DNA from: Caryophanales bacterium UBA5603
Lineage (GTDB): Bacteria; Bacillota_I; Bacilli_A; Izemoplasmatales; Hujiaoplasmataceae
Assembly (NCBI GenBank): GCA_002424815.1
Contig: DILB01000002.1
Span: forward strand, 76,838-140,837
Length of the DNA stretch: 64,000 nt
Reading direction: 5' to 3'
Shown here: piece by piece, positions 9,798 to 18,044 of the stretch
Numbering within the stretch: position 1 is the stretch's first letter
Layout of the letters: the number at the start of each line of letters is the position of its first letter
Program-made: the position numbers and the translations under genes
The notes under the pieces: generated by a model
Seen by the model: the letters and a program-made list of their open reading frames with translations, nothing else
Told to the model about the DNA's origin: nothing
Database searches by the model: none

Positions 9798-11759
9798 ATG
9801 GATCGTTTTAAACTTGTAAGTGATTATCTGCCCACCGGTGATCAACCTAAAGCAATTGATGCTTTGGTTGAAAATTTACAAGCTGGTGTTTATGAACAAG
9901 TTTTATTGGGCGCAACTGGAACCGGTAAGACTTATACAATTTCCAATGTCATTGATAAAGTGAATCGTCCGGTTTTGGTTCTCGCCCACAATAAAACTCT
10001 TGCAGGGCAACTATATTCGGAGTTAAAAACTTATTTTCCAGAAAATCGAGTGGAATATTTTATTTCATACTACGATTATTATCAACCGGAAGCTTATGTT
10101 CCTGGACGCGACCTATACATTGAAAAAGATGCTATGATTAACGATGAAATTGATGAAATGCGACACGCCGCCACTTCATCAATTTTAGAACGCCGTGATG
10201 TTATCGTAGTTGCTTCAGTCTCTTGTATTTATGGTATTGGAGATCCGGAAGATTATAAAAACGGAATGTTGACTTTAAGAGTGGGTGACACGTACGGTCG
10301 TGATAATCTTCTAAAGAAACTTGTTAACATTTTATTTGTTCGTAATGACATTGATTTCAATCGTGGTAGTTTTAGAGTAAAAGGTGACGTTGTCGAAATA
10401 TTACCGACTTATGAAAAAACTAGCGCATTGCGTGTAGAGTTCGATTTTGATGTCATTTATCGAATACGCGAATTTAACATTGTAACAGGAGAAATCATTC
10501 GCGACATTCAAATTATTACGTTGTTTCCTGCTTCACATTTTTTAACAAATCGAGACAAACTTGATGAAGCATTATTTCGCATTAAAAACGAACTCGTCGA
10601 ACAAGTGCGTTTATTTAAATCAAAAGGCCAATTACTTGAGGCTGAGAGAATTGAACAAAGGACCATGTATGATCTTGAATTATTAAAAGAAATGGGCACG
10701 TGCGCGGGTGTAGAGAATTATTCTAGGCACCTCGCTTTGCGCGAAGCGGGAGAGACCCCCTCTGTATTAATTGATTTTTTTCCCAAAGATTTTTTGTTGA
10801 TTGTTGATGAATCACACGGGACATTACCTCAAGTTAGAGGTATGTTCAATGGTGATCGGTCTCGAAAACAAACTCTAGTTGATTATGGATTTAGACTACC
10901 TTCAGCATTAGATAATCGACCTCTTAATTTTGATGAATTTAAGCAGAAAATAAATCAAGTTATTTATGTATCGGCAACACCGGGTGATTATGAACTTGCT
11001 AGAACTGACAAAATAATAGAACAAATTATCCGTCCCACCGGATTGCTTGATCCGGTAGTTGTTGTTAAAAAAAGTGATGGACAAATTGATGATCTTTTAT
11101 CAGAAATTGAAATTACACTTGAACGTCACGAGCGTGTATTAATTACAACATTAACAATCAAGATGAGTGAAGATTTGACTGATTACCTGAAATCGCTTGG
11201 ATACAAAGTCGCTTATCTTCATTCGGAAATTAAATCGCTTGAACGAATGGACGTTTTAAGAAAGTTGCGTTTAGGAACTTATGATATTTTGGTTGGTATT
11301 AATTTACTTCGTGAAGGACTAGACCTTCCTGAAGTTGCAACAATAGCAATCCTTGATGCTGATAAAGAAGGATTCTTGCGTAGTGATCGATCTTTAGTTC
11401 AAATTATTGGGCGTGCAGCACGTAACGTCCACGGCAAAGTCATCATGTACGCTGATAAGATTACTGATTCGATGAATTATGCAATAAATGAGACGGCTCG
11501 TCGTCGTAAAATTCAATTACAATATAACGATAAGAACAATATAGAACCGAAGACGATATTGAAGGCTGTTCATGATTCTATTTCTATTAAAATAGACAAA
11601 AAAACTGGAGACATCGATTTTAAAAAGATTTCTAAGAAAGAAATTGCAAAATCCATTGATATTCTTGAAAGACAAATGAGGCAAGCAGCTAAAGATCTTG
11701 ATTTTGAAAGGGCTGCAGAATTGCGAGATATCATCATTGAACTCAAAGGACATCTATGA
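9798..11759 (+). CDS. uvrB: Excinuclease ABC subunit B
   Basis: DNA-damage recognition and strand-opening helicase of nucleotide excision repair, working with UvrA and UvrC, neither of which is in this window. At 654 residues it has family length. Walker A GATGTGKT is at residues 38-45, the beta-hairpin region reads YYDYYQPEAYVP, the DEAD-like box is DESHGTL, and the C-terminal UVR motif for UvrC contact is present (QAAKDLDFERAAELRD). The ATG at 9798 is chosen because MDRFKLVSDY matches the usual UvrB start and GGGTGA precedes it; the longer frame starts with TTG at 9747, upstream of the promoter. Its stop overlaps the next gene as ATGA. Confidence 0.97.
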   Translation: MDRFKLVSDYLPTGDQPKAIDALVENLQAGVYEQVLLGATGTGKTYTISNVIDKVNRPVLVLAHNKTLAGQLYSELKTYFPENRVEYFISYYDYYQPEAYVPGRDLYIEKDAMINDEIDEMRHAATSSILERRDVIVVASVSCIYGIGDPEDYKNGMLTLRVGDTYGRDNLLKKLVNILFVRNDIDFNRGSFRVKGDVVEILPTYEKTSALRVEFDFDVIYRIREFNIVTGEIIRDIQIITLFPASHFLTNRDKLDEALFRIKNELVEQVRLFKSKGQLLEAERIEQRTMYDLELLKEMGTCAGVENYSRHLALREAGETPSVLIDFFPKDFLLIVDESHGTLPQVRGMFNGDRSRKQTLVDYGFRLPSALDNRPLNFDEFKQKINQVIYVSATPGDYELARTDKIIEQIIRPTGLLDPVVVVKKSDGQIDDLLSEIEITLERHERVLITTLTIKMSEDLTDYLKSLGYKVAYLHSEIKSLERMDVLRKLRLGTYDILVGINLLREGLDLPEVATIAILDADKEGFLRSDRSLVQIIGRAARNVHGKVIMYADKITDSMNYAINETARRRKIQLQYNDKNNIEPKTILKAVHDSISIKIDKKTGDIDFKKISKKEIAKSIDILERQMRQAAKDLDFERAAELRDIIIELKGHL

Positions 11760-12199
11760 AAAAATATATTTCTTTAGCTGTATCTTTGATATTAACAATT
11801 TTGATTTGGTCCATGTCAATTCAAAGCGGAGATACCTCCGGCTCATTGAGTTATGAAATTACATTAAATGCGAGTAGAATATTGAACATGGTTTTTCCTA
11901 GTTGGATGATAAATTTAGATGTTCTTCATATTGTCGTCAGAAAAACTGCTCATGTGGTTGAATATGCATTGCTCACAATTTGTTATATTTATACAATTAG
12001 AGGATTTAAAATAAAGACAATTTGGGTTATTCCTATTGGATTATTAGTTTCGATAATTGATGAAAGTTTGCAAATGCTCGCAGATAACCGAGGTCCATCA
12101 CTGATTGATGCATTCGGTTTCAATTTTACTGGCATTTTAACCGGGTACTTAATTGTTTTATTAATGATTAAAATTAAGAAAAAAGATTACGTCTCATAA
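11756..12199 (+). CDS. VanZ-like membrane protein
   Basis: Small integral membrane protein of 147 residues with four hydrophobic segments. The sequence WSMSIQSGDTSGS after the first segment, RKTAHVVEYALL and IDESLQMLADNRGPSLIDAFGFNFTG are the conserved signatures of VanZ-like proteins. The family's biochemical role is unclear; VanZ itself gives low-level teicoplanin resistance, but that should not be transferred here. It overlaps the uvrB stop codon, so the two are translated from one mRNA, though a functional link is not evident. Confidence 0.85.
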   Translation: MKKYISLAVSLILTILIWSMSIQSGDTSGSLSYEITLNASRILNMVFPSWMINLDVLHIVVRKTAHVVEYALLTICYIYTIRGFKIKTIWVIPIGLLVSIIDESLQMLADNRGPSLIDAFGFNFTGILTGYLIVLLMIKIKKKDYVS

Positions 12200-12216
12200 G
12201 AGACGTTTTATTTTTT
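12189..12216 (+). terminator. Terminator of the uvrB-vanZ operon
   Basis: ACGTCTC (12189-12195) and GAGACGT (12200-12206) with loop ATAA, then TTTATTTTTT. The stop codon of the VanZ-like gene lies in the loop. Confidence 0.85.
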
Positions 12217-12236
12217 AAAAAAAATATTAAAAAAAC

Positions 12237-12279
12237 ACTTGCATTTTTTAAAATAAATTAATATAATTAAGGTGCAAGT
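12237..12279 (+). promoter_or_regulatory. Promoter flanked by an inverted repeat
   Basis: TTGCAT (12239-12244), 17 bases, perfect TATAAT (12262-12267). A 7-base inverted repeat, ACTTGCA (12237-12243) and TGCAAGT (12273-12279), brackets it, covering the -35 and the start point; this may be an operator. About 140 bases of AT-rich leader follow before the first ORF; no coding sequence or clear RNA fold was seen in it. Confidence 0.7.
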
Positions 12280-12417
12280 TAATAAAATTAATAAAAAAAT
12301 CATTAAAGTTAATTAAAATCAAAATCAAAATGGTAATATTGCATAAATAATTACTTAAATAAGATCTGTTTGTGGATCCTTGAAAAAAACCATAGTTGAT
12401 ATAAAGGAGAGTTTAAA

Positions 12418-12657
12418 ATGTTTAAAAATTTCAGTTTTAAAAAACGAGTTGCCTTCATACTTGAGATGTTAAGACGTCATACGAATTATCCGAAACTAGA
12501 AAATGCACAAAGATATGATTTTAACTCCCAAATGTGTACCTGTTATATAGGTAATGACATACCATCCTGGATGTCAAAATGGTGTGAGTGTTATATGATG
12601 GGCAACCGACATGCGTATGAATTTTATAGCATTCAAGAAAATATGATAAGAATTTAA
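12418..12657 (+). CDS. Small hypothetical protein, 79 aa
   Basis: I do not recognise this protein. It is 79 residues, basic at the N-terminus (MFKNFSFKKRVAFILEMLRRH), with four cysteines in two CxC-type pairs (MCTCYIG and WCECYMM), which might bind a metal. No signal peptide or membrane segment is evident. A good ribosome site (AAAGGAGAG) 7 bases upstream supports translation. It is the first gene after a strong promoter and precedes the DUF2089/SHOCT-like group. Confidence 0.6.
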   Translation: MFKNFSFKKRVAFILEMLRRHTNYPKLENAQRYDFNSQMCTCYIGNDIPSWMSKWCECYMMGNRHAYEFYSIQENMIRI

Positions 12658-12671
12658 TAATCTAATTTTTC

Positions 12672-12700
12672 TTGCAATCTCTATCAAAAATCAATATTAT
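12672..12700 (+). promoter_or_regulatory. Possible internal promoter
   Basis: TTGCAA (12672-12677), 17-base spacer, TATTAT (12695-12700), in the 86-base gap before the next ORF. TATATT at 12701 is an alternative -10. Confidence 0.5.
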
Positions 12701-12743
12701 TATATTATGGTTTAATAAATAAAAAGTTAATGGAGAAATAATT

Positions 12744-13091
12744 ATGGATAATCAAATATTGCTTCAATTATCAAATAAGGAAGTTAGTAGAAGAAAGGCC
12801 TATAAAACACTTTTCCCAAAAGTACATATTTCCAAACAGAAACGAGCACATTTTGTAAAACTTAATATCGTTGTTCCCGATGAAAAAGGAGTTTCTCGAT
12901 TCTTAGCATTTTTATTTTTTATGCCGATGCCATTATTTATCGTTCGATTTGGTCTACGTTTTATGAAAGATAACATGTCAGAGGATTTTCCAATGTCGAA
13001 AAAAGATTTACTTCGTATGATTTCAATTAAAGGAATAAAAATAGATATAAAAACCCAAACGGGTGAAAAAATCTATATTAAAACAATATAA
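12744..13091 (+). CDS. Small membrane protein of the DUF2089/SHOCT-like cluster
   Basis: 115-residue protein not assigned to a named family. The N-terminus (LLQLSNKEVSRRKAYKTLFPK) resembles the short helical SHOCT-like modules found in the two following proteins, and a single hydrophobic segment (RFLAFLFFMPMPLFIVRFGL) suggests a membrane anchor. The C-terminal part is a short basic beta-rich stretch. It is translated from GGAG upstream of the ATG and lies 16 bases before the DUF2089 gene, so it belongs to the same transcript. It may be the membrane partner of these small proteins, which is inference. Confidence 0.65.
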   Translation: MDNQILLQLSNKEVSRRKAYKTLFPKVHISKQKRAHFVKLNIVVPDEKGVSRFLAFLFFMPMPLFIVRFGLRFMKDNMSEDFPMSKKDLLRMISIKGIKIDIKTQTGEKIYIKTI

Positions 13092-13107
13092 TAAGGAGGA
13101 ACAAGAA

Positions 13108-13581
13108 ATGACTAATAAGAAAATATTATCAAAGGATGGATTCACCTTCATTAAAGACATCACAAAAACTCAAGCAAAATACCCCGTACTTTCTGAATGT
13201 CCTGTATGCCATCATGATCTGCATGTCACTAAATTAGAATGTGAACATTGCAGTACGGTTTTAGAAGGTTCATTCACACTTTCAAAATTCAACTATCTTG
13301 ATACTGAAAAGCTATATTTTATTGAAATATTTGTTAAAAATCGAGGGAATATCAAAGCCATCGAAAAAGAAATGAATTTGAGTTACCCGACCATAAAAAA
13401 AATGTTAGATGAAGTCATAACTGTCTTAGGGTATAATCCGGAAGGTTCTGAAGAAACACCTTCACAACCACTGCCTCCACCCAACATCAAATCTAAATTA
13501 AACCGAACCGAAGTATTAGACAAACTTGAAAAAGGCGAAATTACAGTCGCTGAAGCAATTGAAACTTTAGGAAAATTATAA
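13108..13581 (+). CDS. DUF2089 zinc-ribbon regulatory protein
   Basis: 157 residues. The first half is a DUF2089 domain: a zinc ribbon with C31, C34, C45 and C48 (CPVC...CEHC), followed by FTLSKFNYLDTEKLYFIEIFVKNRGNIKAIEKEMNLSYPT-type sequence, a helix-turn-helix-like segment. The last 25 residues (LDKLEKGEITVAEAIETL) are a SHOCT-like module. Such proteins are thought to be DNA-binding regulators. The ATG at 13108 is chosen because of a near-perfect AAGGAGGA 7 bases upstream; the frame is open further up but overlaps the previous gene. It may regulate its own cluster, including the MFS exporter downstream. Confidence 0.8.
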   Translation: MTNKKILSKDGFTFIKDITKTQAKYPVLSECPVCHHDLHVTKLECEHCSTVLEGSFTLSKFNYLDTEKLYFIEIFVKNRGNIKAIEKEMNLSYPTIKKMLDEVITVLGYNPEGSEETPSQPLPPPNIKSKLNRTEVLDKLEKGEITVAEAIETLGKL

Positions 13582-13598
13582 AAAGGAGAATTTATATC

Positions 13599-13985
13599 AT
13601 GGCAAAAGATGAATTGAAACAAGAAAGAATGAAAATTTTAGATTTATTATCTAAAGGGATTATTTCCGCTGAAGATGCTGAAAAGTTGTTATCCGCAATG
13701 AGTAATCAAGAAGAACCCGAACAACAAGTCATTATAAATCCGAAAAAATCACAATTTAGAATGTTAAAGATTTTAGTGGATTCAGCAGATGGTGATAATG
13801 TCAAAATTGAATTACCAATCGAGTTTGCAAAGTTGCTTAAATCGAGTAAAATTAACATGGGAAAACTAGATGATCTTGATGTCGATGTTGACGCCATCAT
13901 TCAATTGGTTAACTCTGGAGCTATTGGTGAAATAGTTAACATCACATCCGCTGATGGAGATATTGTAAAAATACTAGTTGAATAA
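13599..13985 (+). CDS. SHOCT-like domain protein
   Basis: 128 residues. The N-terminus (ERMKILDLLSKGIISAEDAEKLLSAM) is a SHOCT-like helical module as in YvlB/LiaX-type proteins, followed by a linker and a beta-rich domain with acidic residues (IKLDDLDVDVDAI-like region). Similar proteins accompany DUF2089 regulators in Firmicutes envelope-stress clusters; the function here is inferred only from this company. AAAAGGAG lies 10 bases upstream of the ATG. The gene is 18 bases from both neighbours. Confidence 0.7.
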   Translation: MAKDELKQERMKILDLLSKGIISAEDAEKLLSAMSNQEEPEQQVIINPKKSQFRMLKILVDSADGDNVKIELPIEFAKLLKSSKINMGKLDDLDVDVDAIIQLVNSGAIGEIVNITSADGDIVKILVE

Positions 13986-14003
13986 CAGAAATCGGAGATT
14001 ACT

Positions 14004-15344
14004 ATGGACTCAGAGACACAGTACAAGATAACACCTAAAATCAATGTTTTTAAAAACCAAAATTATTCACTTTTGTTTTGGGGAGTATTCGTTTCCAACG
14101 TTGCTCATATCATTTTTAATTTTGCAATCAGTCTTTACATACTTGAGTTATCTGCACCGGCATACGGACAAGATAATGCCGCAATGATTCAAGCAATGTA
14201 TCTGGCTTTATCAGGATTTGTTTTAGTCTTTTTAATGCCCTTTGGTGGGGTCCTAGCTGATAAACTAAACAAGGTAAGGACGATGTATCTCACGGATTTT
14301 ATACGTGGATCAGTCATTATTATTATTGGGATTATATTAATTTTTGATATATCAGTTCTTAATAAGATTATTTTATTATTTATTATGAATCTAATTTTAA
14401 GTATCAATGCTGCTTTCTTTAGTCCGGCATCCTCCTCATTATTAAGGTTTGTTGTTAGTGATGAAGAATTACAACCTGCAGCATCTCTATTGCAAGGGTC
14501 CCATAATTTTCAAGCAATCATTGGTTTGATTTTAGGCGGGATTTTATATTCAATTTTAGGTATAGTTTGGATTTTTATTATTAATGGCGTCGGATATTTA
14601 ATATCAGCATTTACTGAGATGTTTATCAGATACGATCACCATCAACATTCTTCAACTGACCGTTTAACGTTAAAAATAATGCTTGCAGATATAGTGGATG
14701 GGACGAAATATTTATTTAAACAAAGAGCTATTGTTGCGATTATGATGATGGCACTCTCATTGAACTTCTTTTTAAGCCCAGTTTTTAGCAACGCTTTACC
14801 GATATTTGTTAAATTTAAATTTGCATATGAAGAAAGTTATTTATTTATGAATTTTATGACCCCAGAAAATTGGTACTCTATCATTTCAGTTTCGTTATCA
14901 GTGGCTGCAATTATAATGGCGTTAATACTTTCGAGGTCAGCGACGAAAGAAAAATATGGAAAGGATTTGAAGAAAGCTTTAGTGGGTTTTGTAGCTCCTC
15001 TTGCAGTGATTAGTATAACAATGATTTTATATTATGCAGATCGCGTTCAAATCAATGTTGTATTAATTATTCTCATTTCAATGATGTTTCTCATCGGGTT
15101 AGCCTCTGTTGCATTTAATATTCCAACTTCTTTAATTATGCAACGAAAGATTGAAAGAAACATGCTTGGTAAAATTTCATCAGTATCATCAGTCCTTTCA
15201 CAAGCATTAATTCCTATTTCTTCACTTGTTGCTGGGCTATTAATCTCACAAATCAATGTAACAGCACTCTATTTATTTTGTTTGATAGGCATGATAGTTA
15301 TCACGACATTATATGTCTTTAGTAAAGCTGCTAACGAAATTTAA
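14004..15344 (+). CDS. MFS transporter, probable drug exporter
   Basis: 446-residue major facilitator with about twelve hydrophobic segments. The loop between helices 2 and 3 reads FGGVLADKLNKVRTM, the MFS motif A (GxLaDrxGrrr type). The pattern, with an N-terminal FKNQNYSLLFWGVFVSNVAHIIF, resembles macrolide-efflux-like (MefA/MFS_3) proteins. The substrate cannot be inferred. It is the last gene of the DUF2089/SHOCT-like cluster and is followed by a terminator. Confidence 0.85.
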   Translation: MDSETQYKITPKINVFKNQNYSLLFWGVFVSNVAHIIFNFAISLYILELSAPAYGQDNAAMIQAMYLALSGFVLVFLMPFGGVLADKLNKVRTMYLTDFIRGSVIIIIGIILIFDISVLNKIILLFIMNLILSINAAFFSPASSSLLRFVVSDEELQPAASLLQGSHNFQAIIGLILGGILYSILGIVWIFIINGVGYLISAFTEMFIRYDHHQHSSTDRLTLKIMLADIVDGTKYLFKQRAIVAIMMMALSLNFFLSPVFSNALPIFVKFKFAYEESYLFMNFMTPENWYSIISVSLSVAAIIMALILSRSATKEKYGKDLKKALVGFVAPLAVISITMILYYADRVQINVVLIILISMMFLIGLASVAFNIPTSLIMQRKIERNMLGKISSVSSVLSQALIPISSLVAGLLISQINVTALYLFCLIGMIVITTLYVFSKAANEI

Positions 15345-15351
15345 ACATTAT

Positions 15352-15378
15352 GGCTTATGATTATTCGTAAGCCTTTTT
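15352..15378 (+). terminator. Terminator after the MFS gene
   Basis: GGCTTATG (15352-15359) pairs with CGTAAGCC (15366-15373), one G-U pair, followed by TTTTT. Confidence 0.8.
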
Positions 15379-15422
15379 CATCGTTTTTAAAGCCTAAAGT
15401 GTGCTATCTTTTCCGAAATTAT

Positions 15423-15430
15423 GGTATAAT
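15423..15430 (+). promoter_or_regulatory. Extended -10 promoter of the rRNA methyltransferase gene
   Basis: TGG-TATAAT with the -10 at 15425-15430; the -35 region is weak. Confidence 0.65.
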
Positions 15431-15498
15431 ATAAAAGACGGCTAAAAAACCCGATTTTTTTACGGAGAGATTGTTTAGCACGAAAGGATGTGGAACGA

Positions 15499-16851
15499 GT
15501 GGATGATATGAAACCTGCAAACGAAATTGTTGTTGCTATTGATTTGACACATGATGCACTCGGTGTCTGCAAACTTGAAAATGGCTTCATGATTTTTGTA
15601 GAGGGCTTACTTAAAGGCGAGCGAGCTGAAATCGTCATTACAGAAACTAAGAAAAATTATGGTTTTGGCAAAATCGTCAATCTACTCGAAAAAAGTCCCT
15701 ATCGTGTTACGCCCAAATGTAAACATTACGAATTGTGCGGCGGTTGCAGTCTTATGCATATGGATTACGACCTTCAACTATCGTTTAAAAAATATCGTGT
15801 TGAAACGACTTTAAAACGAATAGGATTAAATAATGTTCTTGTCAATGATATGATTGGCATGAACAACCCCTATTATTATCGAAATAAAGTAGAGGTAAAA
15901 TTTAGACAGGGTGAAAAAGGAATTGAAGCCGGATTTTTTCAATCTAAAAGTCATAATTTAGTTAATTTAGATGAATGTCATATTATGCCCAAGAAGTTAT
16001 TCGAACTTCTCGTGTTAGTTAAAAATATTGCTAATGAATTGCAGATTAAAGCATACGATGAAGAAACTAAAACGGGGATATTTAAGTCAGCTGTACTTCG
16101 CGAATCATATAAAACGAAACAAGTTACAATTCTTTTTCACCTTCCAGAAAAAAGTTCTTTCCCAGTTTCTGAGTTGTTCGTAAAAAAGATACTAGCTAAA
16201 ATTCCAGAAATTGCTTCTATTGCATATTCTCAAACAAACGAAGATGGCATGTATATCAATGATGATGTCCATATTCTTTACGGAGAAGAAGGTATTATCG
16301 ATAGTATTGATGGTATGGATTTTTGGATTGGTCATCGTTCGTTCTTTCAAACGAATCCAATTCAAACAGAAAAACTCTATCGTAAAGCCCTTGAATATGC
16401 AAATTTAACAGGTAAAGAAAAAGTAATTGATGCCTATTGTGGCATCGGCACTATTAGCCTTGTTGCTGCCAAAAAAGCTTATAAAGTTTTCGGTATTGAA
16501 GTAGTAAAACCTGCAATTTTGGATGCTCGTAAAAACGCAGAAATTAACCACTTAAAAAATGTATTCTTTGAAGTCGGAGAAGCAGAAACAGTTATTCAAA
16601 AATGGAAAAAATTTAAATTTGATGTCATTTTTGTTGATCCTCCTCGAAGAGGGTGTGATAAGGCCTTACTTGATGCAATTATTGGTATGAAAATTCCTAA
16701 AATTGTATATGTATCTTGTGATCCTGGAACACTAGCTCGTGATTTGAAAATACTATCTGATGGTGGATATAGTATTTTAGAAGTAACCCCCTTTGATATG
16801 TTTCCTCAAGGAGTCCACGTCGAGTCAGTTACATTACTTTCATTAAAATAA
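15499..16851 (+). CDS. rlmD: 23S rRNA (uracil-C5)-methyltransferase, RlmD/RlmCD type
   Basis: SAM-dependent m5U methyltransferase of the RumA/TrmA superfamily, about 450 residues. An N-terminal TRAM domain is followed by an iron-sulfur site with all four cysteines present (CKHYELCGGC and a later DECH, about residues 74, 80, 83, 160). The SAM-binding motif is DAYCGIGTISL and the active site DPPRRGC then YVSCDPGTLARDL, with the catalytic Cys. The start is uncertain: GTG at 15499 gives a 10-base gap to AAAGGA, GTG at 15490 is too close to it, and ATG at 15508 has no clear site. In Firmicutes this class often modifies two 23S positions; which applies here is not visible. Confidence 0.92.
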   Translation: MDDMKPANEIVVAIDLTHDALGVCKLENGFMIFVEGLLKGERAEIVITETKKNYGFGKIVNLLEKSPYRVTPKCKHYELCGGCSLMHMDYDLQLSFKKYRVETTLKRIGLNNVLVNDMIGMNNPYYYRNKVEVKFRQGEKGIEAGFFQSKSHNLVNLDECHIMPKKLFELLVLVKNIANELQIKAYDEETKTGIFKSAVLRESYKTKQVTILFHLPEKSSFPVSELFVKKILAKIPEIASIAYSQTNEDGMYINDDVHILYGEEGIIDSIDGMDFWIGHRSFFQTNPIQTEKLYRKALEYANLTGKEKVIDAYCGIGTISLVAAKKAYKVFGIEVVKPAILDARKNAEINHLKNVFFEVGEAETVIQKWKKFKFDVIFVDPPRRGCDKALLDAIIGMKIPKIVYVSCDPGTLARDLKILSDGGYSILEVTPFDMFPQGVHVESVTLLSLK

Positions 16852-16867
16852 AATTGATAATGACACT

Positions 16868-16914
16868 AAGACCCATTTTCCTATCACTTTGACAGTGAGA
16901 GAGATGGGTCTTTT
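16868..16914 (+). terminator. Two-tier terminator hairpin
   Basis: Outer stem AAGACCCAT (16868-16876) with ATGGGTCTT (16904-16912), inner stem TCACT/AGTGA (16884-16888, 16894-16898), then TTTT. Confidence 0.85.
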
Positions 16915-17178
16915 AATATCGTAATGCATCTATATGGAAATTTATATCAATGAAGATATATTTTGACATAATTATTAAATTCAATCGATCTTAATCATGC
17001 AATAGAATCACCTTTATAAAAGATAAATTTTATTAAAGAGGAGTATTCCAATAATTTGGAATGGATTTATTACATCGATTTATTTATAATAAAATATGAT
17101 TTTTTCTTGCAATATTATGATTTATCAGTTAATGTATTGATGGAAATTAATAATTAATTACACGCTGGAGGAAATCGT
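16915..17178. other. AT-rich intergenic region with an 18-base palindrome
   Basis: No coding sequence is seen. It holds ATTCCAA-TAAT-TTGGAAT (17045-17062), a perfect inverted repeat that could be an operator, followed by a TATAAT at 17085-17090. TTGCAA at 17107 with a poor -10 is another weak promoter candidate for the dehydrogenase at 17179. Confidence 0.5.
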
Positions 17179-18033
17179 ATGGAACATATTGCTTGGATAG
17201 GAACTGGAGTGATGGGAAAGCCCATGGCTATGCATCTTCGAAACGCAGGATATCCAGTAAAAGCATATAATAGAACATTTTCAAAAACACAAGCCTTAGA
17301 GCCAGAAATCATAGCTTGTTCTTCAATATATGACTGTGTCAAGGATGCTGATATTGTATTTTCAATAGTAGGTTTTCCTAATGATGTTAAAGAAGTATAT
17401 TCGGAAGTATTCAAGCACGCAAAAAAAGGGGCGATTTTGATTGATATGACGACGTCATCCCCTTTATTAGCAAAAGAACTATCAATTCAGGCGAATGCTC
17501 TTGGATACATGATGCTTGATGCGCCCGTAACCGGTGGTGATATTGGGGCTATCAATGCATCATTATCGATTATGGTCGGTGGAAACATCAATGCTTACGA
17601 TAAAATTCTTCCTCTTTTCAATTTATTGGGAAAAAGAATTACATATATGGGCGAATCAGGGAATGGACAACACGCAAAATTGGCTAATCAAATCGTTATA
17701 GCTGGAAATATTGCGGCAATTGCTGAATCCTTGCTATATACGAAAAATAAGAATCTAGATCAAAATTCCATGCTTTCGGTTATTACTGGAGGTTCTGCAG
17801 CTTCTTGGCAAGCTCAAGTAAATGGGGCAAAAATGATATCGGGTGATTATAATCCTGGCTTCTTCATTAAACATTTTTTAAAGGATCTTAAATTGATTAT
17901 TGAAGAAAAAGAACGATTAAAATTAGATGTTGTAGAACGGATTGAAAAAATATATCAATGGTTATCTGATGAGGGAATGAATGAATATGGAACCCAAGCC
18001 ATCATTGAATACTATCTTCGAAACAATCGATAG
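17179..18033 (+). CDS. Beta-hydroxyacid dehydrogenase (3-hydroxyisobutyrate/GarR family)
   Basis: NAD(P)-dependent oxidoreductase, 284 residues. N-terminal Rossmann motif GTGVMGKPMAMHL, the substrate-binding signature DAPVTGGDIGA around residue 115, and the catalytic-lysine region GNGQHAKLANQ. These are hallmarks of the 6-phosphogluconate/3-hydroxyisobutyrate dehydrogenase superfamily; candidates include tartronate semialdehyde or succinic semialdehyde reduction, which cannot be separated by eye. A GGAGG ribosome site precedes the ATG. The GNAT gene follows after 11 bases, so they are probably cotranscribed. Confidence 0.88.
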   Translation: MEHIAWIGTGVMGKPMAMHLRNAGYPVKAYNRTFSKTQALEPEIIACSSIYDCVKDADIVFSIVGFPNDVKEVYSEVFKHAKKGAILIDMTTSSPLLAKELSIQANALGYMMLDAPVTGGDIGAINASLSIMVGGNINAYDKILPLFNLLGKRITYMGESGNGQHAKLANQIVIAGNIAAIAESLLYTKNKNLDQNSMLSVITGGSAASWQAQVNGAKMISGDYNPGFFIKHFLKDLKLIIEEKERLKLDVVERIEKIYQWLSDEGMNEYGTQAIIEYYLRNNR

Positions 18034-18044
18034 AAGGAGTCATC

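Noticed and set aside
11756..11759. Possible TGA-as-tryptophan recoding, expected for some Mollicutes
   Set aside because: TGA ends many genes in the right place (uvrB, accD, xyl-region genes and ATGA overlaps) and proteins use TGG for Trp.
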